Notes under the pieces: generated by a model
Seen by the model: only the letters and a program-made list of their open reading frames with translations
Databases searched by the model: none
What the model was told of the DNA's origin: nothing
Made by a program: the position numbers and the translations under genes
Assembly: GCF_004310665.1 (NCBI RefSeq)
Contig: NZ_SIXF01000008.1
Location: 124,001 to 188,000, forward strand
Length of the DNA: 64,000 bases
Source: Pedobacter kyonggii
GTDB taxonomy: Bacteria; Bacteroidota; Bacteroidia; Sphingobacteriales; Sphingobacteriaceae
Reading direction: 5' to 3'
Shown here: piece by piece, positions 17,279-24,643 of the stretch
Layout of the letters: every line of letters begins with the position of its first letter
How positions within the stretch are numbered: the stretch's first letter is position 1

Positions 17279-17406
17279 TTTTGAGTCCGAAGTCCGAAGT
17301 CGGAAGTCCGAAGTACAAATTGATAATTTTTTAAATATGATTTTTGACACTACACTGAATACTTTGCACCAAAGACTTCGGACTCCGGACTAAAGACTCC
17401 CGACTT
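17279..17406. repeat. AGTCCGAAGTC-type repeats, inverted pair
   Basis: The left block (17284-17313) repeats AGTCCGAAGTC and the right block (17371-17405) carries its complement, GACTTCGGACTCCGGACT and following. The two could pair with each other. They lie between divergent engB and ubiE. Related tracts occur at 28464-28485, 35279-35312 and 55575-55602. Confidence 0.65.
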
Positions 17407-17411
17407 TTCTC

Positions 17412-17419
17412 TATCTTTG
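17412..17419 (+). promoter_or_regulatory. -7 promoter element of ubiE
   Basis: TATCTTTG matches TAnnTTTG, 9 nt before the ATG at 17429. No -33 element was identified. Confidence 0.55.
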
Positions 17420-17428
17420 CCCCATATC

Positions 17429-18160
17429 ATGAATCAGAATATCACCCCATACCAAGTAGAAGATGCAACTAAAAAGGAGCAGGTTGCAACCATGTTTAAC
17501 AACATTTCGGGTACTTACGATTTTTTAAACCATTTTCTTTCTTTAGGGATTGATGTATTATGGCGTAAGAAAGCCATTAAAGAACTGGTTTCCATCCACC
17601 CGAGAACCTTGCTCGATGTAGCTACGGGAACTGGCGATTTTGCCTTTGAAGCCATTAAAAAGCTTCATCCCGAAAAGGTAATTGGCGTTGATATTTCTGA
17701 AGGAATGTTAGAAGTAGCCAAGAAGAAAATTAACGAACGTAGTTTAAACGAAGTTTTTGCCGTTCAGGTAGGCGATTCTGAAGGTCTGCATTTCGAAAAT
17801 GATACTTTTGATGCGATTACCTGCGCTTATGGGGTGCGTAATTTCGAAAACCTCGAAAAAGGATTAACCGATATGTACAGGGTATTAAAGCCTAATGGGA
17901 AAATGGTGATATTGGAATTTTCGAAACCAAAGGTTTTTCCGGTAAAACAATTGTATAGTTTTTATTTTAAACAGGTAACGCCTTTCTTTGGAAAACTATT
18001 TTCTAAAGACCACAGAGCCTATACCTATTTGCCAGAATCGGTAGCAGCTTTTCCTGACGGAGAAGATTTTACCAACCTGATGGAAAAAGTTGGCTTTAAA
18101 AGTACCAAACAAAGAATTTTAACGTTTGGAATTAGTTCGATATATGTAGGAACCAAATGA
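17429..18160 (+). CDS. ubiE: Demethylmenaquinone methyltransferase UbiE
   Basis: From the ATG at 17429 the protein has 243 residues. An upstream TTG in the same frame lies inside the -7 element and is rejected. It is a class I SAM-dependent methyltransferase with the UbiE signatures: the FNNISGTYDFLNHFLSLGID start, SAM motif LLDVATGTGDFAFEA, CAYGVRNFENLE, and a LEFSKP block. It makes menaquinone from demethylmenaquinone. It overlaps the porT start by 4 bp (ATGA), so translation is coupled. The neighbouring UbiA-family prenyltransferase (15674-16531) probably acts in the same pathway. Confidence 0.96.
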   Translation: MNQNITPYQVEDATKKEQVATMFNNISGTYDFLNHFLSLGIDVLWRKKAIKELVSIHPRTLLDVATGTGDFAFEAIKKLHPEKVIGVDISEGMLEVAKKKINERSLNEVFAVQVGDSEGLHFENDTFDAITCAYGVRNFENLEKGLTDMYRVLKPNGKMVILEFSKPKVFPVKQLYSFYFKQVTPFFGKLFSKDHRAYTYLPESVAAFPDGEDFTNLMEKVGFKSTKQRILTFGISSIYVGTK

Positions 18161-18954
18161 TCAGAAAATTAAGCCTCATTCTTTCACTTTTTATTATTTC
18201 TATAACCGCCTTTGCTCAAAATTGGGGTGGTGGAATAGATGATGAAGATTGGAGTTTTGGTTTTAATTTCCAGTATATCTCAGCCGAATACAAAATTCTT
18301 AAAAAACAAAATTGGCGATCGCCCTTTTATGAGGTGCCAAATTCCCTGGATCCTTCTTACGATCCAAATTCGGGCATTCCGGTTACCTCAACATTAAATT
18401 CTATTTCAAGCCCGCCATCGCAAGGTTTTGGTTTGGGGTTTGTAATGAACAGAATGATCTCTGATAACTTCGATATCAGGGCAACGCCCTCCATTATTTT
18501 TAGCGATAGGATAGTAACTTATGAGTATGAACCGATGGCGCCGATCAACGTGGGGAATGGGCAAACGAAAAACTTTCAAACCGTGGTTGAGAGAAAAGTT
18601 CAGGCTACCATGTTCGAGTTTCCATTAGGCCTAAAGGTGAAGTCGAACCGGATGAACAATTTTAGGGTATATTGGTTAGGCGGCGCTAAATATTCGATAG
18701 ATATAGCTTCGAAAAAGAAAACCTTCGATGAAGGCGAAACACCGGTAAATAAGTTTTTAAAAAACCAAAGAAATTACCTGTCGTACGAAACAGGTATTGG
18801 TTTCGATATTTATTTCGAGTATTTTAAAATGTCGCCCGAAATAAAACTCTCGTACTCGACCAACGATTTGCTTCAGCACGACAATACGGTTTATGCCAAT
18901 CCGATAGATAAGTTGAAATTACGTCAATTAACATTCAGTTTGATTTTTCAATAG
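18157..18954 (+). CDS. porT: PorT-family outer-membrane protein of type IX secretion
   Basis: The 265-residue protein has a signal peptide (hydrophobic about 5-19, ending AFAQ) and a beta-barrel-like remainder. The central pattern, GLGFVMNRMISDNFDIRATP, then SIIFSDR, then TMFEFPLGLKVKSNRMNNFR, is that of PorT, which is required for the Por/type IX secretion system. It overlaps ubiE by 4 bp, a gene pairing I recall from other Bacteroidota. Together with porG (22937) and a T9SS-tagged protein (6242) it indicates that the organism has a T9SS. Assignment rests on pattern resemblance plus gene order. Confidence 0.82.
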   Translation: MIRKLSLILSLFIISITAFAQNWGGGIDDEDWSFGFNFQYISAEYKILKKQNWRSPFYEVPNSLDPSYDPNSGIPVTSTLNSISSPPSQGFGLGFVMNRMISDNFDIRATPSIIFSDRIVTYEYEPMAPINVGNGQTKNFQTVVERKVQATMFEFPLGLKVKSNRMNNFRVYWLGGAKYSIDIASKKKTFDEGETPVNKFLKNQRNYLSYETGIGFDIYFEYFKMSPEIKLSYSTNDLLQHDNTVYANPIDKLKLRQLTFSLIFQ

Positions 18955-19043
18955 TCCTGCAATCCAAAAAAACTTACCTTTGTTGTTGTCGGTAAATCAA
19001 AGATGCCATCTTAAAGAATTACCGAGGCTTAAAATTCATAAAA

Positions 19044-19802
19044 ATGTCTAAAATCGCATTAATTACAGGCGCAACTTCTGGTATTGGCGAAGCTTGTGCA
19101 CATACATTCGCCCAACAGGGTTACCATCTGGTATTATTGGCCCGCAGGGAAGATCGGTTGGCAAAAATTGCCCATCATTTAGAAGACAAGTATGCTATTA
19201 CCATCAAACAGGTTTTTGCTGATGTGCGCGATAAAGAAAGTCTTACCGCTGCTTTAGAAGTTTTGCCAGCAGAATGGAAAAAGGTTGATGTTTTGATTAA
19301 CAATGCGGGCTTAAGCCAGGGTTTAGATCCGATTGATAAAGGCGATACCAACGATTGGGACACCATGATTGATACGAATGTAAAGGGTTTGCTTTATGTA
19401 ACCAAAATTGTTTCCAACTGGATGATACCAAACCAATCAGGCCATATTATTAACATTGGCTCTATTGCCGGAAAAGAAGTTTATCCAAATGGAAACGTAT
19501 ATTGTGCCAGCAAACATGCAGTTGATGCTTTGAGTAAAGGGATGCGTATCGATTTATTGCCCCATGGCATAAAAGTTACCGAAATTAATCCGGGCATGGT
19601 AGAAACCGAATTTTCGGTGGTGCGCTTTAAAGGTGATGAAGACCGGGCGAAAAAAGTATATGAAAACCTGGAGCCACTAATTGCCGACGATATTGCGGAT
19701 GCCATTTGGTATGTAGTAAGCAGGCCAAAACATGTTAACATTAACGACATGCTGATTATGCCTACCGCACAGGCTACAGCAACAATTATAAATAGAGGTT
19801 AA
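19044..19802 (+). CDS. Short-chain dehydrogenase/reductase (YdfG-like SDR)
   Basis: The 252-residue classical SDR has the cofactor loop GATSGIGEA at the N-terminus, NNAGLSQ in the central strand, the catalytic Ser in NIGSIAG and Tyr-x-x-x-Lys in YCASKHA, and then NPGMVETEF. These are the features of NADP-dependent 3-hydroxy acid/serine dehydrogenases of the YdfG group. The exact substrate is not predictable. A TACCTTTG element lies at 18975-18982, about 60 bp upstream, so it probably has its own promoter. It is followed by a repeat-rich spacer. Confidence 0.92.
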   Translation: MSKIALITGATSGIGEACAHTFAQQGYHLVLLARREDRLAKIAHHLEDKYAITIKQVFADVRDKESLTAALEVLPAEWKKVDVLINNAGLSQGLDPIDKGDTNDWDTMIDTNVKGLLYVTKIVSNWMIPNQSGHIINIGSIAGKEVYPNGNVYCASKHAVDALSKGMRIDLLPHGIKVTEINPGMVETEFSVVRFKGDEDRAKKVYENLEPLIADDIADAIWYVVSRPKHVNINDMLIMPTAQATATIINRG

Positions 19803-19980
19803 CTGTTTAAATTGTTTAAACTGGTTAACTGTTGTGAACAGCAATGGCATTTAAACAATTAAGAGAGGAAGGATATGAGCTATAAACCATTAACCATGGA
19901 CCATCAGCCAGAACAATTAACCGATTTAAACAGTTAACCGATTAACCTTATCAGAATTAACCGATTAAAACAATTAGTCA
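19803..19980. repeat. GTTTAAA / TTAACCGATT repeat tract
   Basis: The whole spacer is built from variants of GGTTAACTGTTTAAA and its complement AATTAACCGATTTAAACAG, in both orientations. The same words occur in four other spacers of the window. Confidence 0.7.
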
Positions 19981-19985
19981 AGAAA

Positions 19986-20432
19986 ATGATATCAAACACA
20001 ATAGATCAGGAAATAAAAAAAGCCATGTTGGCTAAAAACAATGCACAGTTAAGAGGTTTAAGAGCAATAAAGGCGGCTTTACTTTTAGCTAAAACAGAGA
20101 AAGGATCTTCAGAAGAAATTACGGAAGAAACTGAACTTAAAATTCTTCAGAAACTGATTAAACAACGCCGCGAATCTGCTGATATTTACAAACAACAAAA
20201 TCGCGAAGATTTGTATCAGGTAGAAGAAGAAGAAATTGAAGTAATCAGTCAATTTTTGCCAAAACAATTAGATAGGGCAGAGGTTGCTGCAATTATCGAG
20301 ACTGTAATCAAACAATCTGGTGCTACATCGGTTAAGGATATGGGGAAGGTAATGGGCATGGCGAATAAGGAACTTGCAGGTAAAGCTGATGGTAAATTAA
20401 TTGCTGAGATTGTTAAAGAAAAACTAGCTTAA
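19986..20432 (+). CDS. GatB/YqeY domain-containing protein
   Basis: The 148-residue protein is a standalone YqeY protein: an alpha-helical N-terminal part (IDQEIKKAMLAKNNAQLRGL), a central SADIYKQQNREDL segment and a C-terminal domain like the tail of GatB (EIEVISQFLPKQL, then VKDMGKVMGMANKELAGKAD). GatB tails contact tRNA in Asn/Gln amidotransferases, but the function of free YqeY proteins is not settled. Length is standard. It is flanked by repeat-rich spacers on both sides. Confidence 0.93.
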   Translation: MISNTIDQEIKKAMLAKNNAQLRGLRAIKAALLLAKTEKGSSEEITEETELKILQKLIKQRRESADIYKQQNREDLYQVEEEEIEVISQFLPKQLDRAEVAAIIETVIKQSGATSVKDMGKVMGMANKELAGKADGKLIAEIVKEKLA

Positions 20433-20615
20433 TTTAAAGCTAAAAGCAGAAAGACTAAAGCTTAAAGCGCATTTATCGCTAGTTGCTAGTCGCTTACCGC
20501 TTTACAAATGGCGTTTTTATACCGTTGTCGATTTTATTTCAGAAAAATGGCATAGAAATGCATAAATTTAATTTTACTCTACTAACTTAGTAGCACAATA
20601 CCATCTAGAATATAT

Positions 20616-21380
20616 ATGACCTACCCGATAATAGAAGAAGACGGATTTAAATACATCGAAGCTGGAACAGGCGAAACACTGGTATTGCTACATGGCCTAA
20701 TGGGCGAATTAAGCAATTGGGAACTGGTTATAGAACAGTTTAAAGATCGCTATCGTGTAATTATTCCAATTTTACCGATTTATGATTTGCCCATTTTAAC
20801 ATTGGGCGTAAAAGCACTGTCGAGATATCTTCATCGCTTTTTAAAATATAAAAATTTAAACCAGGTAGTGCTTGTTGGTAATTCGCTTGGTGGCCATGTA
20901 GGGTTGGTATTTACGGTTGCCCACCAGGAGTTTGTTAAAGCCTTGGTATTAACAGGTAGCTCTGGTTTATACGAAAATGCTTTTGGAGGATCTTTCCCGC
21001 GTAGAGAGAGCTACGATTACATTAAGGAAAAAGTAGAGTTTACTTTTTACGATCCTGCAACTGCAACCAAAGAACTGGTTGATGACGTTTTTAAAACGGT
21101 TAACGATAGATCGAGGGTCATTAGGATTTTAACCATGGCAAAATCGGCAATACGCCACAACATGGCTAAAGAACTGTCGAAAATTACCATACCCGTTTCT
21201 TTAATATGGGGTAAAAATGATAAGGTTACGCCACCAGAAGTGGCAGAAGAATTTCATGAGTTGTTGCCGAATTCGGAATTAAACTGGGTTGATAAGTGTG
21301 GGCATGCGCCTATGATGGAACATCCTGAAATATTTAATGCATTTTTAGAGAAATTTTTAGATAGAATATTGTTAAAATAA
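20616..21380 (+). CDS. Alpha/beta-fold hydrolase
   Basis: The 254-residue protein has the alpha/beta-hydrolase layout. The oxyanion-hole segment is LLHGLMGELSNW (24-35), the nucleophile elbow GNSLGG has Ser90, the acid residue is probably the Asp of WGKNDKVTPPE, and the catalytic His is in CGHAPMMEHPE. There is no signal peptide. The stop codon is immediately followed by the ATG of the CBS-domain gene, and the cluster continues through nadK, porG, uppS and bamA, so it is the head gene of a probable operon. The substrate is unknown. Confidence 0.92.
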   Translation: MTYPIIEEDGFKYIEAGTGETLVLLHGLMGELSNWELVIEQFKDRYRVIIPILPIYDLPILTLGVKALSRYLHRFLKYKNLNQVVLVGNSLGGHVGLVFTVAHQEFVKALVLTGSSGLYENAFGGSFPRRESYDYIKEKVEFTFYDPATATKELVDDVFKTVNDRSRVIRILTMAKSAIRHNMAKELSKITIPVSLIWGKNDKVTPPEVAEEFHELLPNSELNWVDKCGHAPMMEHPEIFNAFLEKFLDRILLK

Positions 21381-22043
21381 ATGTTTGCAGCAGAAATCAT
21401 ATCAGATGCAATACCATCATTAAGAGCCGATGACACGGTGCAGAAAGCTTTAGATCGTATGAACGATTTTAAACTAAAGCATTTGCCAGTTGTTAACGAG
21501 GTAACTTTATTGGGTTTGGTTGCTGAAGATGATTTACTAAATATTGATAATCACGATACACTTTTAAGCGATAGTGCGGTAAACATACTTAATGTTTTCG
21601 TGTTAAGTAACGTACATACTTATGATGTAATCAGGTTGTTGAGTCAATTAAAATTAACAGCTGTTCCGGTTTTGGATCAACAGAAAAATTACCTGGGTTT
21701 AATTTCGATCAATAACATGGTAAATGCCGTGGCCGAGCAGTATGCGGTAAATGAACCTGGAGGAATTATCGTTTTGGAGATCAGTAACCGCGATAATTCT
21801 CTGGCACATATTGCACAGATTGTTGAAGCCGATAATGCACAGGTGCTCTCTTCTTACGTGAATTCTTTCGAAAATTCTACACGTTTAGAAGTAACGCTCA
21901 AAGTAAACAAAACAGAAATTACTTCATTGGTAGCTTCTTTCGAAAGATATGATTATCTGGTTAAAGAGGTATACAATAACACACAGATTGATGATGGGTC
22001 GCAGGAGCGTTACGATTCTTTCATGAACTATTTAAATGTATAA
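21381..22043 (+). CDS. CBS-domain-containing protein
   Basis: The 220-residue protein starts directly after the preceding stop. It has two CBS motifs (about 5-65 and 75-135), with LKHLPVVNE and LTAVPVLDQ cores typical of adenine-nucleotide-binding pairs. The last about 85 residues (from GGIIVLEISNRDNSLAHIAQIVEADNA onward) look like an ACT-type regulatory fold. No catalytic domain is attached, so it probably serves as a nucleotide-sensing regulatory partner. The neighbour downstream is NAD kinase after 9 bp. The specific partner is unknown. Confidence 0.88.
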   Translation: MFAAEIISDAIPSLRADDTVQKALDRMNDFKLKHLPVVNEVTLLGLVAEDDLLNIDNHDTLLSDSAVNILNVFVLSNVHTYDVIRLLSQLKLTAVPVLDQQKNYLGLISINNMVNAVAEQYAVNEPGGIIVLEISNRDNSLAHIAQIVEADNAQVLSSYVNSFENSTRLEVTLKVNKTEITSLVASFERYDYLVKEVYNNTQIDDGSQERYDSFMNYLNV

Positions 22044-22052
22044 ACCTACTTT

Positions 22053-22934
22053 ATGAGGATTGCAATTTACGGGAGAGATTTTAATGATACGGTTTTGCCC
22101 TACGTTCAAGAGGTTTTTAATCATTTAGCCGAGCATCATATCCAGCCGGTTTTATATTCAAAATTTAAAACATCCCTTCATGGCAAAATTAAGTTGCCTG
22201 CCAATACGGTTATTTTTCATAACCATAGCGAACTAAAAGAACTTGCCGATGTATTGTTGAGCTTAGGAGGAGATGGTACATTACTCGATACCTTATCGTT
22301 AATCCGCAATTCGGGCATACCGGTAATCGGTATCAATTTTGGTCGGTTGGGTTTTCTGGCCAGTATCAACAAAAATGAAATAGGATCGGCATTAAAAGCC
22401 TTAATTAACGGAGAATATACCTTAGATTCCCGTTCTCTTTTAACTTTAGAATCGGATAATGGCCTGTTTGGAGAAGAGAATTTTGCACTGAATGATATTA
22501 CCATTCACCGTCGCGATAATTCTGCCATGATGATTATCCATGCCTCAATGAACAATGAGTTTATTAATTCTTATTGGGCCGATGGATTGATTATTGCAAC
22601 CCCAACAGGATCAACCGCTTACTCATTAAGCTGCGGTGGCCCTATCATTTATCCCGATTCTGAAAATTTTGTTATTACACCCATTGCACCGCATAACTTA
22701 AATGTAAGGCCGGTGGTTGTGCCAGATGATAATAAACTCTCTTTTGAGGTAGAAGCACGCGAATCGAAATTTCTGGTTTCTTGTGACAGCCGAACGGTCA
22801 CAGTAGAACGTTCAGTAAAAATTAGCATAAAAAAGGCAGATTTTTGCGTAAATCTTATCCGCCTTAACAATGAAACCTACTTAAACACGTTAAGAAATAA
22901 ATTATTATGGGGCATTGATACCCGTAACTACTAA
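22053..22934 (+). CDS. nadK: NAD kinase
   Basis: The 293-residue protein has the family's glycine-rich catalytic motif LGGDGTLLDT (71-80, Asp74), then GINFGRLGFLA and TPTGSTAYSLSCGGPI, the NAD- and ATP-contact blocks. NAD kinase phosphorylates NAD to NADP in the cytoplasm and is usually essential. It lies 9 bp after the CBS-domain gene and 2 bp before porG. Tight spacing on both sides indicates co-transcription. Confidence 0.97.
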   Translation: MRIAIYGRDFNDTVLPYVQEVFNHLAEHHIQPVLYSKFKTSLHGKIKLPANTVIFHNHSELKELADVLLSLGGDGTLLDTLSLIRNSGIPVIGINFGRLGFLASINKNEIGSALKALINGEYTLDSRSLLTLESDNGLFGEENFALNDITIHRRDNSAMMIIHASMNNEFINSYWADGLIIATPTGSTAYSLSCGGPIIYPDSENFVITPIAPHNLNVRPVVVPDDNKLSFEVEARESKFLVSCDSRTVTVERSVKISIKKADFCVNLIRLNNETYLNTLRNKLLWGIDTRNY

Positions 22935-22936
22935 GT

Positions 22937-23734
22937 ATGACGCCAACCAAACCTCTGTTATTTCTCTTCTTTTTTATCTTTAGCGGACAAATTCTTCGTG
23001 CGCAGGAAGGAACATGGGAAGTTGGACTAATGGCTGGAGGAGCAGGTTACATGGGCGATCTCAATCAAAATAATCCATTGCAGATTAGTGGGCTCTCCGG
23101 CGGTGCTTATGTAAAACGTAACTTTAACCAATATTTGGGCGTTCGATTAAATTATACTTACGGGCAGGTTAAGGCAGATGATGCCAGCTCCAGTAATGAG
23201 CAGTTCCGCGAAAGAAACCTGCGTTTTAAAACAGCATTGAACGAATTTAGCGGTTTGATCGATTTTAATTTTTTTAACTTCAATATAGGTGGTGGAACCA
23301 GACAATTTACTCCCTATGTTTTTACTGGTGTTGGTTTAGTTGTTTTTAAACCTACGGTAAAAATTGATGGTGAAAGATACCGGTTGGATCGACTCGCAAC
23401 CGAAGGGCAGGAAAATGGTTACAACAATGCTGTTTTAACCATTCCATATGGATTAGGGCTAAGGTATAATTACAAAAATACCTGGAGTGTTTTTACCGAA
23501 CTCGGTTACCGGACACCACTTACCGATTATATTGATGATGTGAGCGGCCGCTATCCGATTAATCCCGTAATCGTTGGAAATGTCCAAAATCAAGTCAATT
23601 TATCCGATCCTTCACGCTATCAAATCGGACAAGCGGGTACCCAAAGAGGCGATTTTAGAAAAAGGGACACTTATCTATTTGTTAGTGTTGGCATATCTTT
23701 TACCTTTGTATCCTCAAAATGCTATTCCTTTTAA
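22937..23734 (+). CDS. porG: PorG/DUF6089-type outer-membrane beta-barrel protein
   Basis: The 265-residue protein has a signal peptide (hydrophobic about 7-19, ending LRAQ) and then an eight-stranded-barrel-like sequence beginning EVGLMAGGAGYMGDLN, with a later QFTPYVFTGVGLVVFKP. This start and its position directly upstream of uppS and bamA fit PorG, the outer-membrane T9SS component. The order nadK/porG/uppS/bamA/ompH/ompH/murI matches what I recall from Porphyromonas and other Bacteroidota. The barrel assignment is firm; the name rests largely on context and the N-terminal motif. Confidence 0.8.
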   Translation: MTPTKPLLFLFFFIFSGQILRAQEGTWEVGLMAGGAGYMGDLNQNNPLQISGLSGGAYVKRNFNQYLGVRLNYTYGQVKADDASSSNEQFRERNLRFKTALNEFSGLIDFNFFNFNIGGGTRQFTPYVFTGVGLVVFKPTVKIDGERYRLDRLATEGQENGYNNAVLTIPYGLGLRYNYKNTWSVFTELGYRTPLTDYIDDVSGRYPINPVIVGNVQNQVNLSDPSRYQIGQAGTQRGDFRKRDTYLFVSVGISFTFVSSKCYSF

Positions 23735-23753
23735 GCTGATTTTGACATAATTA

Positions 23754-24494
23754 ATGGGATTTAAAGAACAAATAGACTATAACCGCCTGCCAAAGCACAT
23801 TGCCGTAATCATGGATGGTAATGGAAGATGGGCAAAAGGCCAGGGTAAAGTGCGGGTTTTCGGACATGAACAAGGTGTACTCTCTGTAAAAGACATTGTA
23901 GAAGGTTGTGTTGAAGTGGGTATTGAGTACCTTACTTTATATGCTTTTTCTACAGAAAACTGGAACAGGCCCAAAGAAGAAGTAGATGCTTTGATGCAGA
24001 TTCTGATTTCGACCATCAACAAAGAAACCGAAACACTTAATAAAAACAATATTAAGCTAAATGCCATCGGTAATATTGCATCTTTACCTCAAGAATGTAT
24101 AGATGATTTAAAAGAAGCCATGGAAAAGACTGCCCATAACAAAAAATGTACATTAACATTGGCGTTAAGCTATAGCGCTAAGTGGGAAATTTTGGAGGCT
24201 ACCAAAAAAATTGTAGCAGCTGTAAAAGACAATACCATTTCTTTGGATGATATTAACGAAGACCTGTTTTCATCAAAACTAACAACTGTAAATATACCAG
24301 ATCCTGAACTCATGATCAGGACAAGTGGCGAACACCGTATTAGCAATTATCTGCTTTGGCAAATGGCTTATACCGAGTTTTATTTTACTGATGTTTTATG
24401 GCCGGATTTCAGACGTGAAGATCTTTTCGAGGCTATTGTAGACTATCAAAAACGCGAACGCCGTTTTGGCAAAATTAGTGAGCAATTAAACTAA
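23754..24494 (+). CDS. uppS: Isoprenyl transferase (undecaprenyl diphosphate synthase)
   Basis: The 246-residue cis-prenyltransferase has the catalytic motif IAVIMDGNGRWAKGQG (Asp21) and the conserved YLTLYAFSTENWNRP block, plus LMIRTSGEHRISNYLLWQ and WPDFRREDLF near the C-terminus. It adds isopentenyl units to farnesyl diphosphate to make the C55 lipid carrier for cell-wall precursors. It lies 19 bp after porG and 149 bp before bamA. Normal length, all motifs intact. Confidence 0.96.
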   Translation: MGFKEQIDYNRLPKHIAVIMDGNGRWAKGQGKVRVFGHEQGVLSVKDIVEGCVEVGIEYLTLYAFSTENWNRPKEEVDALMQILISTINKETETLNKNNIKLNAIGNIASLPQECIDDLKEAMEKTAHNKKCTLTLALSYSAKWEILEATKKIVAAVKDNTISLDDINEDLFSSKLTTVNIPDPELMIRTSGEHRISNYLLWQMAYTEFYFTDVLWPDFRREDLFEAIVDYQKRERRFGKISEQLN

Positions 24495-24643
24495 TTTTTC
24501 TTTTAACACTTTTTAACAAGCGTTTAAACTAACTTAGCACCACTTTTATACGATAAATGAAACCATAATAAGGGAACAACATAAAGAGATTTTGCTTTAT
24601 AAAATATCGTTACCTTTTGGCCATTACTGAACAAATAATTTTA

